Positions 1-14,310 are shown, numbered from the stretch's first letter. The stretch: 64,000 nucleotides of DNA from Hermatobates lingyangjiaoensis (GCA_026182355.1 JAPFBL010000255.1:1798001-1862000); one strand, 5' to 3'. Notes: generated by a model from the sequence alone, not told the origin. A program made the numbers and translations.

Positions 1-599
1 ACTGTTCACTCACAAATCCATATTAACAGATATGTAAATATCTCATGCTACATAGAACTGTGAATACAAAAATCATTTTTAATTTTATAAATTTATATTT
101 TATGTCTTATCAGTAGATGCTGACAAATTTAAACATTTTTTTCTTTTTTTAGAACAAGAGGAAGATATTGTGTTTATTTTCATTTTGATAATTTACCACC
201 TCCTTCCCCGAATATTCAGAATTATACTCCAGAGCTTTTTGGTCCAAAAATAATATATATATTCCTTGAATATATATTATGAAAACATCTAAACAATCAA
301 CTAATAAGGGTTTCTGCACCACTAATGTTAACTTAGACCAATTACCTTCTCATATATTTTGCATCTTATTACAATCAATAAATATCTAGTATTTTATTCT
401 TTATCGAAATTGCAGTGACGTTTATGAAAAGTTTCGTTTAATAACAATTTATTTCAAAAAAAAATATTCGGCATATCTATAACATTGGGAAAAAATCCTT
501 ATATTACTGAAATATTCCACATCTATGCCGTATCACCTAAATGAAATTTGCAGAATACTTAACAGAAACTCGAAACAGAATATATATATGTATCAATAA

Positions 600-930
600 A
601 ATGATTTCACATAAACACGTGAAATAACAATCAATGACCAAACCACAATAAGAAATGGGAAAACAAGACTAAGATCTTTCAACCGTAACAAGTGGTCTTC
701 GTCAGAGTCAAAAACCCAACTGAAACACTAGATGCAGAAAACATCTGGTGAGGGGTTGAGAAGAGTGGGAGGGAAGAGTGGTATTTTAAGAGGGTGAAAG
801 CGCAGGAAAGGACTAATGTTTAAAAAGGGATGTTTGGGGAAACAAAGGAGTACAGTAAGAAAGAGTAAAAAACTATCCGCTAGCTGGACATTAGTCCTTT
901 CCTGCGCTTTCCTAAGCAAAAGATTAGTCA
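600..930 (+). repeat. Family A repeat, copy 1
   Basis: The block starts near cacgtgaaataacaatcaat and runs through ccgtaacaagtggtcttcg, cagatg-like and gcgcaggaaaggactaatgt segments to the sequence ctatccgctagctg. The reverse complement of 19,672-19,925 matches it along almost its whole length with small indels. An inverted internal pair (gcgcaggaaaggactaatgt near 808 and its complement near 887-910) gives it a partial foldback. No coding capacity is seen. It is probably a non-autonomous mobile repeat. Confidence 0.75.
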
Positions 931-959
931 ATGCAGAAGCTAATACAAAATATATAGTA

Positions 960-3660
960 TTAAACCTGATTATAACACTCATCCTAAAGTCTTAATGGAA
1001 TGAATGAGTAAGGCACTTTCTTAGTCAAAAAAAATGTTATCTTTTATTTCTTTATGAAATATTAGGATCATAAATAACTTCAATGAGAAGGTGAAACAGA
1101 AATAAATTTGTCTCTCGTTTTAAATGGTTTCCTGAACTACTTCTGTCTTATACAAAGCACAGTAAACACCTTCCACTGCCACATGTGAATACATGCAATT
1201 CCAGAGTTCATTTGACATCGTTTAGAGTGCCATCCAGATTGTATGAAGATAGTTTGTCAACTTTTTAGGGTCATATCAATTCACCCTTTACTTCACTTTT
1301 CCCTTCCAAACTCAACAGTTACCTCCAATTCTTTCACAAAAACTCAAAAATATGAATTTATATATGTGTATATGTGATGTTATGTGTATATTATATTTGA
1401 TTTTATTGCTTAGGTAAGATTAATTAATTAAAAATTTTATTAATAATCTTAATATAATAAAGATATGATGTAAGTAAAGAGCTTACGTATATATCATCAA
1501 GACTACAGAAGATAAATTGCAATAATGATAAATTATCCTAGTGTAGAACATCTGATGATTTCAATTACTTCAAGTTCCTTGCTAACCTGTATGTGTAAGG
1601 GCTGTTGTAAGAGATAAAACCTGAATCAGAAAGGTAGGCTGTTATCGAAAATACTTCGGAATACTTTGGTCAGGGAAAAGATGTTTTCGATGGCGATCAA
1701 TAATTAGTACAATACATAGGAAAACCGGCTCCCCTAAACTTTCTAAGACCTACATAGATTATGTTTAGATAATTTTCAACTCATTTGGAAACCATAGAAA
1801 TTGTATCAGATTACTTTTCGAAAGTGTTCGTACAAGCTCGAATTAAATTGGAATCACTTAAAAGTAAATTTGCTAATAATGCGGTTAACCACCGGGCAAG
1901 TCATTGGACGTGACAAAATTTTACTAATTAGAAGTGATGTAATAGTCATTAGGGATTTTACACCACCGCAACCAAAAAGATGTTTCATCAGATGTTGGGA
2001 AAATCAAATTTTGATTTCAATTTATGAACACTTTTTACAAATATTAATGTTCAAGCATAGTTTATTTAAACAAAGGTGAAACATTTACAAGTGCTTAGAA
2101 ATATGAAATCTATTTCAACACAAATAAATAGTTCTTTTAATCCAGCTAGTCTTAGCTACTTATGATAATAACTGTAAAGTTGATACTTGCTATTTAGTTT
2201 CGGGAATTCATGAAAGAGATCCAAATCGACTGGTTTTTGCATGTGTTATATTTAGCAAACTATCGTAAATTGACAACGTTATAGATCACACCTGTTGAAA
2301 AATTGATTTCTAAATCGAGCTGAAAGAAGGAATTAGATTATAATGTGACACTAGTCTCAATATAAATTTAAGATTACTCTAAAGAAAGTAAAGTTAATTA
2401 TATTTGTTTTCTAAAAACCAAGGTTAAAGTATTTTGAAAATAATTATGATTACTTAAAACATTATGGAATTGAATATGCTAAATGCTAAAATTCAATTAA
2501 CTGTGAAATAAAAAGGACAAAAAAATATTCTTAGTGAGAGAATTATAATTTTAAAATTATACCAGCAAATTTTCCAAACTTTGTAGATTCTAAAAATAGT
2601 CAAATGCGGCTTACCCATTTAAAATTACGCCTATAGATGCCGTTAGGGGACATTCAACAAATTCACTCATTTGCTTAACATTCATTTCATCAGATATTTC
2701 CTTGGAGTACCACTTCAAGAGGATAAGTTATTGATGTTTTTATTAAAATACTAACCAAATCTCAGGATTACACGATATATGAATCTTAGACCAGTGTCAG
2801 TTATATAGTAGACCAGTATAGTGTCATACATTCAACAAAATTTGATAATTAATTAATTGCTATTACATTGATGGGATTCTAATTAACTAATTAGAACGCC
2901 ACCAATTAGTGGTGACGTTAAGTAAAGATTAGTTAAATTAACAAACTAAACTTTGAGTCAATTTATATATTTCTTACTTATTCAGAATCAAATACTCTAA
3001 TACTTCAAAGTTTTAATCAAACTCTGGTCAATAGGTCACTACATTGTATATACAATAACAAAGTGAGAAAATATCATTGACAAAAAGCGTTAACTCATTT
3101 GAAGGCAAGAACTGACTTATTACAATAAATTTTCAACACAATTTGTGTAAAACTATTATTTTATTGCAGTCATAATGAAAATGGTGTTCAGAAGCTTCAA
3201 GACCTGTGAACGTGTTGAAATGTAAAAATATATATTTTTCTGTTCAAAAAATTGAAACTTTGAACATTTTGTCGTATTATAATCCGAAAAATTATACAGT
3301 CATATCTCTTCAACAAAATAAATTTCTTCCGGAAATGGTTTCGTAAGATGAATTACTAATTTCATGTAAATAGTTTAATACGTTCCTAGACCCCGATACC
3401 CACCCCAAAACACACTTGATAAATTAAAATAACCAGTATAATAATTGTTATACATTTTACGAGTATTGTGATAAGCAAAGAGGTAAATTATGAAATTATA
3501 TAATAATAATATGTAAAGTCATTTGCTTTTGGATTTGACTGGGTGGGTGGGGAGGAGACAAACGTTTCCTGACTGCAAAAGGAACACGTACTGTACAAGC
3601 ACACGGGCACAACTTACTTTAAATTTTAATTAAAATTATAAAAAGAAATTATTTGTTTAA
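960..3660. other. AT-rich noncoding stretch
   Basis: No repeat partner elsewhere in the window and no credible coding frame. The 92-codon frame at 1,801-2,079 has AT-driven composition. Confidence 0.45.
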
Positions 3661-3702
3661 CTTTCTGTTTTATTTTTTTTTTTATTTTATTTTTCACTTG
3701 TT

Positions 3703-4330
3703 TTAACTACTATCGTCTTCAAATCCTTCAGCCTTTTTTCGTTCAGGTTCATTTTTAGCACTGGTTGTTTCCTGAGGTTTTGTGAAAAATCCAATGCAAA
3801 GACGTTTGTCTTTGACAACTTTTAATAATCTTTCTGAAGTATGCAAGGCAGACGTCATCAAAGTCAGCAATTGTCTATCTAGAGAATACTTCTTCTGGGT
3901 GATTCTTGCCAATAAATTCTGAAATTTCTTCGAATTTTGATATCATTTGTTTTATTTGTGTGAATAAGATAAAGAGACCCTCTTCTCTACGTCACCCGAC
4001 TTCAGGCAAACGCATTCCTTTTTCATGCTTCGTGATTAATCCTTGCTTAGTTTCTATGAATAAAAGAACTCTCTTCTTCTCATGAACTTTGAAATTTATT
4101 TTTCTTTGGGCACATATTGAAAAAATGAATACAAAAGTAAACTGGAATAAGCACAAAAGATGCTTTCGTTTGTAAATGCTTTCGACTGAAGTGCCTTGGG
4201 ATTGAGCCTTAAGTGTCATGGGATGCTTTCAAATTACAGATGGCTGTGACTCCAAGCCAATGGGGAATACCTGGAAGGAACAGATAAGTTTCTCCTTGTC
4301 CGAGATAATGCTTGGGGGTAGGGATTCACC
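3703..4330 (-). pseudogene. Possible processed pseudogene, parent gene not recognised
   Basis: On the minus strand two open stretches (4,219-3,992 and 3,912-3,703) and the sequence before them look more protein-like than the surroundings. The last one ends in a polar, acidic tail (NEPERKKAEGFEDDSS). Just past its stop the minus strand becomes A-rich (complement of the T-rich run at about 3,668-3,690), as expected of a retrocopy with a poly(A) tail. The two stretches are in different frames with stops between them. No family was recognised, so the function of the parent is unknown. A chance open frame is the alternative. Confidence 0.3.
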
Positions 4331-4334
4331 TGTG

Positions 4335-7300
4335 CGATAACAATTAGAAAGAGACACTGTCAAACAAAATAAAACGAAGCTATCAGTGTTACACTAAAAC
4401 CCCGAGATCTTAGGAAAATGCCAAAAAAAAAAAGTCCTATATTTTAGAGGCATATTTACGCCTGATAGCTGAGGAAAGGAGCGCGCACTTTGATAATTTG
4501 GCCTTTCCTATAATGTTAAAAAGTTCATAAGATGGTCACTTTTTTCCAGAGAAACCTTTCATAAGGTGAAAATTTCGTAAGAAGATGCTTTTGTATGAGG
4601 AGTTACAACGGAACTGTACGTAAACGAATACAAAAATATGAACTAGTCAAAACTCAACTGTACGACAAGTAAAAGTATTATAAAGTTCAATCAGAGTCAA
4701 AAGTATTAACTTGTTTTATTTGGAGTAGCAAAAATATAGTAATTTGCATTCTACTATTTTAGAAATTACTATATATAGAACTGATGGGCAGGCGTCTTTT
4801 TTGTCAAAATGTATATAACTTTTCTCAAGAGTGATTCATATTAAGATAATACTTATAGGAGTTTAAAGTTTTTAAAATCACTAGAACTGCCGGTCACAGT
4901 TATTAAATTATTATTTTTCATCGCATAATGCCCCATGATTTTTTTTATTATCTAAAAAAATACGATTTTTTACCACTGCAAGAATGACAGGTTTGTTAAA
5001 TGGTAAAATTATAATAATAGTGCATGTAATAATAAAATTATGAATATAAACTCACGCAGCTAAGGGCAGATAAATACCATTCACTCAAATTAAAACATGC
5101 AAATAGATATAAAATAAAAAATTAACTTCAATAAAAAAACATAAAAATCAAATCGATGATTCCAACTGGATTGACTAAAAAATTATACGTCATTGTATTA
5201 ACGAAATGTTACATTTTGATGAATCTAAGAATGTGCCTAAAATATTCTGTATCAACATCTGATTTGAACATTTAATAGAAAATTCGTTTTTTAACAATGT
5301 TTGAACAGATATTAATAAAATCCTGTTTTAATCTAATAGGATGACTCAATAAAATTGTAATATTAAGTAAGCAAGTTTTGTGTTGAAGAGTGTCGCTGAG
5401 ATTGGTTCAAACTGATTAAGGAACCATTTAAGGGCTCCAGGTTAAGGCTGAGAGCGAGTGTCAGAAAGCTGGGGCTTAAACCGTTTAGGCGACAAATTCG
5501 GTTAACTGAGCCAATTCAAGCTAGCCTTTCAAGAAGAGACTATTCCACTCTGTCTTATCAGTTGTTTGATTAAACTTTTCATCCCATTTTTGTTCTTTAC
5601 ATACTTCTATCATTAATTATGGAATTTAAATTGAAATACCAAATATCCGAAGAATCTTTTGATAAATCTAATACCTACAGTTTGAAAAAAGTTTTATAAA
5701 CCAATTATTAATTAACCATCCCACTACCAATTTTCTTAAAATATGTGAAGAATAATTTTTAATTATTTATTCAGGATATTTAATAAGCTCTGTGCTAGTA
5801 ACCTTGTAGGTTGATTTTGTTTAATATATATCCTGTTCACTTCATGACTAATATTTTCAATATTACATTAGAAAAATCATTCATAATCTATTTTATTTTA
5901 TTATTATTCTTTTCCATGGTTCATACTTTTATGCGTAACAACAGCTACAATAAACAAACAATATCTTCAACAATATTTCAAATAAAATTTCTTTTTCAGG
6001 AGGTTATTATACAGATAATTTGAGAGATAATTTCTTGTACTGGAATATGAAGACTAAGTGTCATGAAACATTAGAAAATGGTTTGTCTGTTGTGTGTTTA
6101 TTTATTTTCTTTTCTTTTTGTTAAGCCTGGTTAGCCGACTTATTTTTATTCGTTATGATAGACTTTATACTATATATAACTGAAGTACTTGGAATAATAC
6201 TCGTAGATAAAACACACACACACACACACAATTTGTTGGAAACAAAATTTCATAGACATGGACAACCTGGTAACATGCAGTTAGCAATTTGTGATTGGAA
6301 GAACCTACAGTAGTTGTAGAGTCTGCACCAGTGACACATACATCTTTATTCATGTAATTCTCGGTTTCAATTTGTTCAACGATTAAAATTCATAGTTTAT
6401 AATAATTTAGTTGGTATCGGAAACAATTAAGAAAAATATGAAAGAATAATTAATACTGATCTTGTAAAATGTTGTAGGAAATCCTAAACTAATGAATTCA
6501 GACTAATTCATTTATTTATAACAAATTTTCATATAAAATACTTAAGTAAAAGTTTAAACAATGAGAAGAACCATGTTTTATTGCTAATTCCTACTTCCAA
6601 GTTATTGTATTTAAAAACAAACTTCATAAATTATAATAAATATACATTTTCTGTCCAGGTTCAGCTAACTCGTTTTTCTTTTAATAAAAAAATATTACAG
6701 CCAACAGTAAATAATTATCCATTTTCAACAAAAAGTATACTGGTAGATATTTCCTTGTACGAACGACATTATTAAACTCTTATTTATTTCAGTCTCACTG
6801 GTAAAGAGGGTTTCCATGTTTTTTTATTTAATTCATCCTACAATTTATTTAGTTTTATTAAAATGAATATACTGGTAGTTATTTTTGAGATTTCATCGTC
6901 TTAAAAGTACTAGTCATGTTTGAAGGTACAAGTACAATCTAAGCATAATACTGAATAATCAATACAAAATGCAACAATATAGTATAAATAAATAATATGA
7001 ATGTTCAACAACAAATTATTGATAAGATATATAAATGGAATTTCAACAGCTTAACTTTAAACAACCTATATTAACAGAAGCTAAAAAAAATTGTTTTGAA
7101 TATGGAAACTTAATGTTCACGGACACATTGATAAAGACCCAGAGAGATGTCTAATGTACCAACATGGAGGTGATAACACCAGTAGTATGTCAGGTGGTAT
7201 ACACTTCACAGGTGGAAAACCAAAATAAAGTAAAATAGACCATTAAATTGGTTATCAATAACTTTGATTATAATTTAACAGAGAGTTTGATATTACAACT

Positions 7301-9470
7301 TTACGAAAATTGAGTATAGATTCTGGGTTTGACGCAGTTAAAAAAAACCTTTGGACTTTGGACTTTTGACTTTGGTTATAATTTTACAGAGAGTTTAAAA
7401 CCAAAGTCATAGATAACCAATTTAATAACCTAATTTGCTTCATTGTGATTATAACTATTTCATCATTTATAACAACTTTAACCATTGACCTAGAACAATT
7501 TAATAAGTAATTGCACTCACCAAAGATATCTGGTACTGGACTTTTCCAGCTTAGTATATCAAGAAACTGCAAGGTTTGGACCATTAAGACTTCCAGTACA
7601 ATATTTTGTAATCATGGTTTCTTTGAGGGTTACTTCCATTCTCCGAAAGAAATGTATGAATACTACATTAATTCAAACATGTTAATCAATACTATATCAG
7701 TTGTTTACACGTGGCTATAATCATTTTATCAGTAAATAATTACAACAAACTTAATCACTGATTAAGTTTAAATTAATAATTTATCAGTGATTTTACAACA
7801 AAACTTAAAATCACTCATCAATCTGAAACATTTTTAAAATATTAAACAGATGGCCTGAATCTCTTCAGACTCGTGTTCCCATCGTACCTCTCGTATTGCA
7901 CATACACTCTTGTAACTAAATTAAACTTCAGATTTTAAGTTGGTTAATTACTTTCGTAAATGTACATAGAGAATTATCCCATACATCTATAGTTTTAGGT
8001 ATGAGTGGACAATAATCTTTATTCCTATCCAAGGTGGTTGATTCAAATACGGATATAATATGACCATGGTTTTTTACCTATTCTAGACAGAGAGTCTGCA
8101 TTCTTCTTATGATGTCAAATACAGCTTCCATGCAAGTAGTTAAGTAGACAAATTTCTACTAGATGTTCTATATATATTTTTATTTTTTTTTCTTTTGAAG
8201 GTTTAGTATTCTTTACGAAATACATTTCAAATGCAAGTACAGTTGGAATGTACTTTTTAAACTAAATTGGACCCGGCTGTTCTTTAACTGCTTTTTTCTT
8301 GATTTATTTATCAGTTCCACACCTGTGAAAGCTGAGGTGTCTAATACAAAAGTGATCAAGAATGCTGGAATAGGAAATGCAGAAAAATTACTTTGGAGTA
8401 ATATTACTTGAAAGACTAACACTGGCAAATTCTTCAATAGTTACATTCAGTAATGTCACAAATGGATTGTAAAACTGTAAAGAATTCTTCAAAACATTGG
8501 CCTTAAGGAACATGAAGTCTTAAAAACAAGCTTACAAACTTCTAATATTATTTTAATATATTATTAAAATAATATTACTGCTGTCATAAATTGAATGGCA
8601 TGATATGTATTGGTTCTATACTGCAAGATACATAAAAAACGTATCCATATTACTTTTAATAAATGACACAGACAAGTGTATCAAAGGATAATAATATAAT
8701 TATCTCCTGCACTAGCTTTAGCAATAATAAATTATTAAACCTCTTCCTATAGGGTATTTTTTATAAAGAAAAGAAATTCCAGATAATTAAGAACTGTAAA
8801 AATTATAAACTCCTCTTTCTGAAATAAAATTAAAAAAAAATAATAGTGCGAAACATTAATAATTTGGCCTATATGTTGCCAAATAATATCCCTAATAAAA
8901 TATTCTACAAGTACTTCAACAGTGAACACAAACGAACACCTCGATTGTAAATAAGTTTTCAAGTAAGAAAAGCTTCTCTGGTACATTAATGGATCAAAAA
9001 TGAATAGTATAATCAGTAAAATAAGTTCACTCTCGGGTGAAAACCTGGACACAAAGGAGTAGAGGGTAATGAGGCGGTGGATGGGAAAGAAGAGGTTAAA
9101 ACTAAACATATCTCCTGCTGTTTGTAGTCCTCTTGCAACGCACCCCCCAGCTTTTGTCAGAATGTAGTTAAGGAATAAATGAAAAGGAAAGTAGTTAAAC
9201 GTAGCTGAAAAAAACATTTTTTTTTTAGTTTAAAAAAGCTGATTCCAACTGAATATAAATTTTTATAAAAATTAAAAATTCTTGATGTTAAAAATTTAAT
9301 TATTTAACCCTACATCTTTCTTTTACATACTACTCAACTATGCTGCCAATTATGATATACGAATAATGCAGACTCTGTATTGATAAGGCTTTCCAACGTC
9401 TGATAACATTCTATGTGAATGTAAGACATTGATTCATTGATATGTGATCGATTGCTGTGATGATGTTAAT
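4335..9470. other. AT-rich noncoding stretch with weak family B echoes
   Basis: Fragments at about 7,230-7,330 and 7,370-7,450 (gagtttgatattacaacttt, agataaccaatttaataacc) resemble the sequence that follows family B left ends. 8,900-9,190 is somewhat GC-richer and carries a 156-codon minus-strand frame without recognisable domains. The rest shows nothing. Confidence 0.4.
6212..6230 (+). repeat. (CA)n microsatellite
   Basis: Run of CA dinucleotides within otherwise featureless AT-rich DNA. Confidence 0.85.
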
Positions 9471-9483
9471 AATTTCGTAAATC

Positions 9484-9640
9484 ATACCTAAAACCAACAA
9501 AAGTAAGAGACACTTCTCCGAGAACTTTATTAATTAACTTAAAATGTAAATCTGATTTTAGGAAAGAGAGATGAAGTACAATAAGGAAATATATGCCATG
9601 GTGTCCACGAGTCCCACGATACCCGGTGTCATAGTATAAT
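9484..9640. repeat. Family C repeat, copy 1
   Basis: Begins near aaccaacaaaagtaagagac and ends in a GC-richer stretch with tgtccacgagtcccacg. A second, diverged copy in the same orientation lies at about 13,912-14,070. No coding signal. Confidence 0.5.
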
Positions 9641-12029
9641 AATAATAACATTAACAATAATAAGAACATATCAGATCCTTTTAAATCAATGAATGCTAGT
9701 TTGTTATGACTAATTAAATAAATATAAGCACATTAAAATTAATCAAATCATTAAACTTATTACTATGATTTTCATAGCATTCACCATAGCGTTTTATATT
9801 ACATTTACACTGTAGCTACATTAAAATAAAAACAAACTATTCAAAGAGTTATTTATTATAAATACTTACTCTAAAGTTGAATGTTGAAAACTCAAGATTT
9901 TTTTAACCAAATACGTCTTTATTAAACCGCTAAACGGTAAATGCAACTTTCTTAAGGCAGAAAAAAGTTTCTGAAATGGCCAGTAATTGTCTTCTGATGA
10001 GTTAAATAGATACAATCGTGAAGAAGAAGTATTCTGTCCTACAGATTAACGAGAGATAACATTTTTAGAAAAGCTCCTTTTTATTTACTGTCTCTAACTT
10101 TTTCAAACACCATTATTCGACGGATTTATTTATCTTTTCTTGCTAATATTTTAATTAAATTAATAATTATGGTTTTGTAAAAAAATAGGTTTCAACTATA
10201 CAGACTTTAGATAGTTTATTGTTTTTAACTAACAAATAAAAACTTTACAGCATTTAATATTTTATTTTTATTTTAATTTCTAGTTTGTATTTCAAATGAC
10301 CCTCTTTTTAGTTTTGTATATTTCGAACTACAGCACACAGTTGTCCAATAAATCCTTCAACAGATCTAAGATGGTCTCTTATCTCCTTCTGATAGTTGTT
10401 ATAACTTTATTGAACGTTTTAGATAGCCTTTATACACTTTATATATGACCCGAGGTGGTTACCATCATAGGTGGTGATACTACCAGGTATCCTTGCATGC
10501 ACTCTAATTTCAATTATCTCTAGGTTCTTCATACATATCCACGTAAGATCAAATTCGTATTTATCCAATTATATACAGCCCTTTATTGGTTTATGAATAA
10601 ATGTTGAAAAATAGTCAACCGCATTATTCAACAAAATGAGATAAATGAAAAAGTTAATTGTTATTCTGGATAAATAATTTGTTCTTTCATAAGTTTCCAA
10701 ATATTTATTCTCGAGATATATACTTAAAATGTTGCGTCATAAGTGATGTTACTAACATACACTTTCATTAATGTATTTATTTGATAATGTATATAATGTT
10801 CTAACATAAAAAAAGTAAAAATAAATACTTCCAATTAATTTTAAAAGTAATAAAAAGTCTTTGGTCTCTTAAAGGAGCGTTTAAACGAGTTTACAGCTCA
10901 ATTATTTACATAAAAGAGTAACTGAAAAGAAAGTTCAGACCCCCAAGGACAGTGGAAAGTTTCCTGCAGTACTGCGGCTAACTTTATATTTACAAAAATA
11001 ATTATTGTTTCACACCGCAAGTAAATCACTTTAATGGCGATGAATATCATAAAACACTTAAACATGCTACTGTTTATTTCTATAAATACGATTATTAAAT
11101 TTGTATTCTAATTAGTGAAATTGAAATTTTGTAAAAGAATGGGAAACAAATTTCATTATATTTATATTTGTCAAACCCAAACTTTGAAGAGAGAAATCTT
11201 TTTTAACATTTATTTCAAAAGATTGAGTTTTATAAAAAGAATTATTGACTTTGTGTTTTATAATATTGTTCTGTCAATTCATGAAATAAAATATTACACC
11301 ACTTAGGAAAGTTTTTGCATTATTTCATATTGGCCCGAATTGTTTAGAGACTGTGAGATAATATTCAACTCTATATCAGTTTTAAACAATAAAGAAGGTC
11401 GTTTTTTTTTGTCAGTTGGCATAATGAATGGCGAAATTGTCTTTCTATAAAAGGACTTCTTATCTTCATGTTGTGAACCCTTAGCCTTGGGCCTCTAAAC
11501 TTTCTTCTCTAAAATATTGCCTAGATAACATTTTAACCTCGCCTATCATGAATTAGTTGAAAAAAAAATTTCCAGTTTTGTTTGATGCAGTAGAAATAAA
11601 AACATTTTTAATTTAATCAATGTAAATATTAATGTTCAGGAATGAAATAAGAATTTCTTATAAACATAATTCCAAATTATTTTAAAACTTAGTTGAAGCT
11701 AAACTTAACTTTATTTCAAGTAAACTTTAACCAAACTTGTTATCAACCAATTTAATTATGAATTTATTTTAATGCCGCTATATTTATTTTAAGAGTTGCA
11801 ATAAATATAGAATTGCTGTTGTTGAACAATTTGACAAGTTACTGGACACAGCAGTCTTACAATACTATTGTTTACTGTAATATTTCCACTTCAAATATGC
11901 TGATTTCTTAAAGTTATTATGCAATATTTATATTACATCATTACTTAAGCAGAAATTTCTAGTTTGTAGAAAAAAACATATGAGTTGAATACCAGAACCT
12001 CTAATAAAGTTTTCCAGTACTACATTAAA

Positions 12030-12940
12030 CAGCATGATATCTCCTTGTAACTTCCTTTATTTAGCATGTAATTTTCTGGCAAATCTTCTGTATTCGCACA
12101 ATCTGATCTCTCTATGATATGTTCTAGTTCAAAAGGTATTCTAAATCAATCCAGGAGCTGCATAATTTCCTTTGTCAATAATATCAAAAGTGGTTTGAAA
12201 ATCTATATATTTTACTTGTGGCGAGTTTTGAAAAAAATCCTCCATGGTATATTCAGCATCATTTCAAGGAAAATACCTGATCTGTTATACTTTTCTCCCT
12301 CAGAAGTCACTGTGATATTTGCATAATACTAGATCCGCCAAAAGTAATATTAAAATGAAATAGAACATTTCATAGTATCCTATCTAATAGGTGCTTAAGA
12401 GTAAAAAGATACCTCTATAATTTCACAGCTCAATCTACTATATTTTTTCTTTTTTAAATAGGACGTATCATTATTTACTTCAATCTGTAGGTAATACCTT
12501 CTCTTTCTTGATGTTCAAAAGGAGCTCAAATAAGCTTTTGAATAGTTATTTGATTAACATTATCAACATATTTGTGTACGTCAGCAGGAAATCCATCAAC
12601 TCCTGAAATTTTATTGTTTTTGAGCCTTAATATAATGATCTCTGTTTCCTACGCACCAGGTGCCTTCAAATCTTCATCAGCATTATATATATATATATAT
12701 ATATATATATTCATGTAATGAGCCTTCTCCGACATTTCTTTCAGTAAGGTGGTGTTTGAAATACTTTTTACACCTATTCCTAATTAATTTTGCCAAATTG
12801 TTACCATCTTCATTCCTACAGCCAATGACGATTGACTGAATAAGGTTTGTACTCTTTAATAACTTTTTTATAAAATTGTTTCACTTCATTTAAACTTCTA
12901 TTCCACTCAAAGGTTTCCTGGTTCCTGTTTCACATTCAAA
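12030..12940 (-). pseudogene. Decayed non-LTR retrotransposon (LINE) reverse transcriptase
   Basis: Read on the minus strand, the region keeps the order of a LINE reverse transcriptase through many stops and frameshifts. A GVDGFPADV block near 12,590-12,610 corresponds to the KxPGxDGxPA motif. It is followed by a PI.K segment, an NYRGIFLLLST-like segment (NYRGxSLL) near 12,420, ITDQVFSLK near 12,270 (STxDQIFxLR), and an IDFQTTFDIID-like stretch near 12,190 (DFxxAFDxI). 12,700-12,940 reads as the linker before the RT domain. A (TA)n tract at about 12,686-12,710 interrupts it. The element is dead; the clade is not resolved. Confidence 0.65.
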
Positions 12941-12965
12941 CTTTTTGCTTTACAATATGTTAAGT

Positions 12966-13330
12966 ATAGTGAAGGTGAAAAATTCGATGTTGAAATTTTG
13001 ACGGAATTACAAGTTTTAACATCCCCAAAGTCGTTTTATTATATTTCTTCAATAATGAGTGGGGTGAATGTGCATCAAAAACTTTGTATAGACTGCTGCA
13101 GTCCAGAGTCTTTGATGGATCAAATTGATATTTTACACAATAATTGGCCTCATGATGTGAATCAGCCTTATTGTTTGGGTGCCATTATGCATGATAGGAA
13201 AGAGTCTTTTTCTAGCAACAATTTTTTTAGAAATTTATTTTTTCCTGGACTACTACTTCCAGAATTTTGAAAATTTGAGATTATACTTTAAGCTAGAAAA
13301 GCAATATGTTTTCTCTTCTTTTGGACCTGT
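12966..13330 (+). repeat. Family B right-end module with 90-codon open frame
   Basis: From ttgacggaattacaagtttt on, this matches the complement of 33,900-34,330 and 59,830-60,060. It holds an open frame (12,998-13,270) with the peptide segments SLMDQIDILH and YCLGAIMHD. Other copies keep the same segments, some with frameshifts. The tgtttttagatacat-like linker and the hexanucleotide-rich CCACCC part of other copies are shortened here. No known protein domain was recognised. It is most likely part of a mobile element. Confidence 0.6.
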
Positions 13331-13911
13331 TTTTTACATTTGACCTGAATCATTTTTTTAGTTTTGCTTGTTTATATATTGGCGGGTAGAAAGGTGTGTG
13401 TTATTATGTTACAGGTGTAATTTCATTTGCAGAAATAATGAAGGTATAGGTATAATTTTCTCCTCTTGATGAGGGAAACAAAAATTGAAGCTGTGTATAG
13501 AATTGAAGCATAAAAAATAACCTTAGCCCTTGGTTTTGTCAAATTGAAAACTAATTGCTAATTGTTAATTAACAGTTAGTAACTTTTACCTAACAACTAT
13601 GCAATAGTGTATTAAAAATATGGATTTTCAAACCAATTTCATAAATTTTAGATATTAGAAAAGGTAGTCACCACCAAGATCAGTTAAAAACTTCCAACTA
13701 TGTTTTATTGGCCTACTATCTTTGACCTGAAGCCATTTACAGAACACCCTCCAGTCATTTGATGGATGTAATTTATGAATGAATTAAGAAAGGAGATAAA
13801 AGATAGTTGGAACAACTGGGTTCTATTTCGTGTAAAAATTTATTACAACTCAATTTATATTTATCAAGATAATAAATTTTCAAAAGAGGTCAAAGATTTT
13901 TAAAATCATAT

Positions 13912-14070
13912 CTAGAACTAATAAAAGTAAAAGACACTTCTTTGTAATCAATTATAAAGTTCAGCAAAGTACTTTAAAAATTCAGTTGCTTTTAAAAAGG
14001 ACAAAGAGAGTCACAATAAGACAGATATTTTCTGTCCTAGTTTCATGGGACTCAGGAGGATTAGTTTGAT
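13912..14070. repeat. Family C repeat, copy 2
   Basis: Begins aactaataaaagtaaaagac, contains the same order of segments as 9,484-9,640 (acacttct, an aaagttc/agttc segment, ggacaaagagag/aggaaagagag) and ends near gtttcatgggactcagg. Strongly diverged. Confidence 0.45.
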
Positions 14071-14229
14071 AGTAACAATAATATGTCACATTATTCTAAG
14101 TCTAAATATTGGAAAATTCGTTATAACAAATTAAACGTATATAGCCACAACAAAACAAGTAAAATTGTTTTATTTGCAAGGAGTTTGATATTACGTCCCC
14201 ACTATAACCACATAAAACTAAAACCAAAA

Positions 14230-14310
14230 TTTAATTGATTGTCAGTTGATATTATATTTACTTATAGTAAATCTGAGTATACATCACTCTAGACTATTTT
14301 TTATTTCAAC
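14230..14310 (-). repeat. Family B left-end fragment
   Basis: The complement reads tctagagtgatgtatactc then ttactataagtaaatataat, matching the left end of family B at 57,691 and 58,493 (tctggagtggcctacactc, ttactataagtaac). Confidence 0.55.

Noticed and set aside
8747..9217. 156-codon minus-strand open frame, longest in the window
   Set aside because: Hydrophobic, AT-driven composition without a recognisable domain, splice context or homologous copy. Kept only as a note in the region entry.
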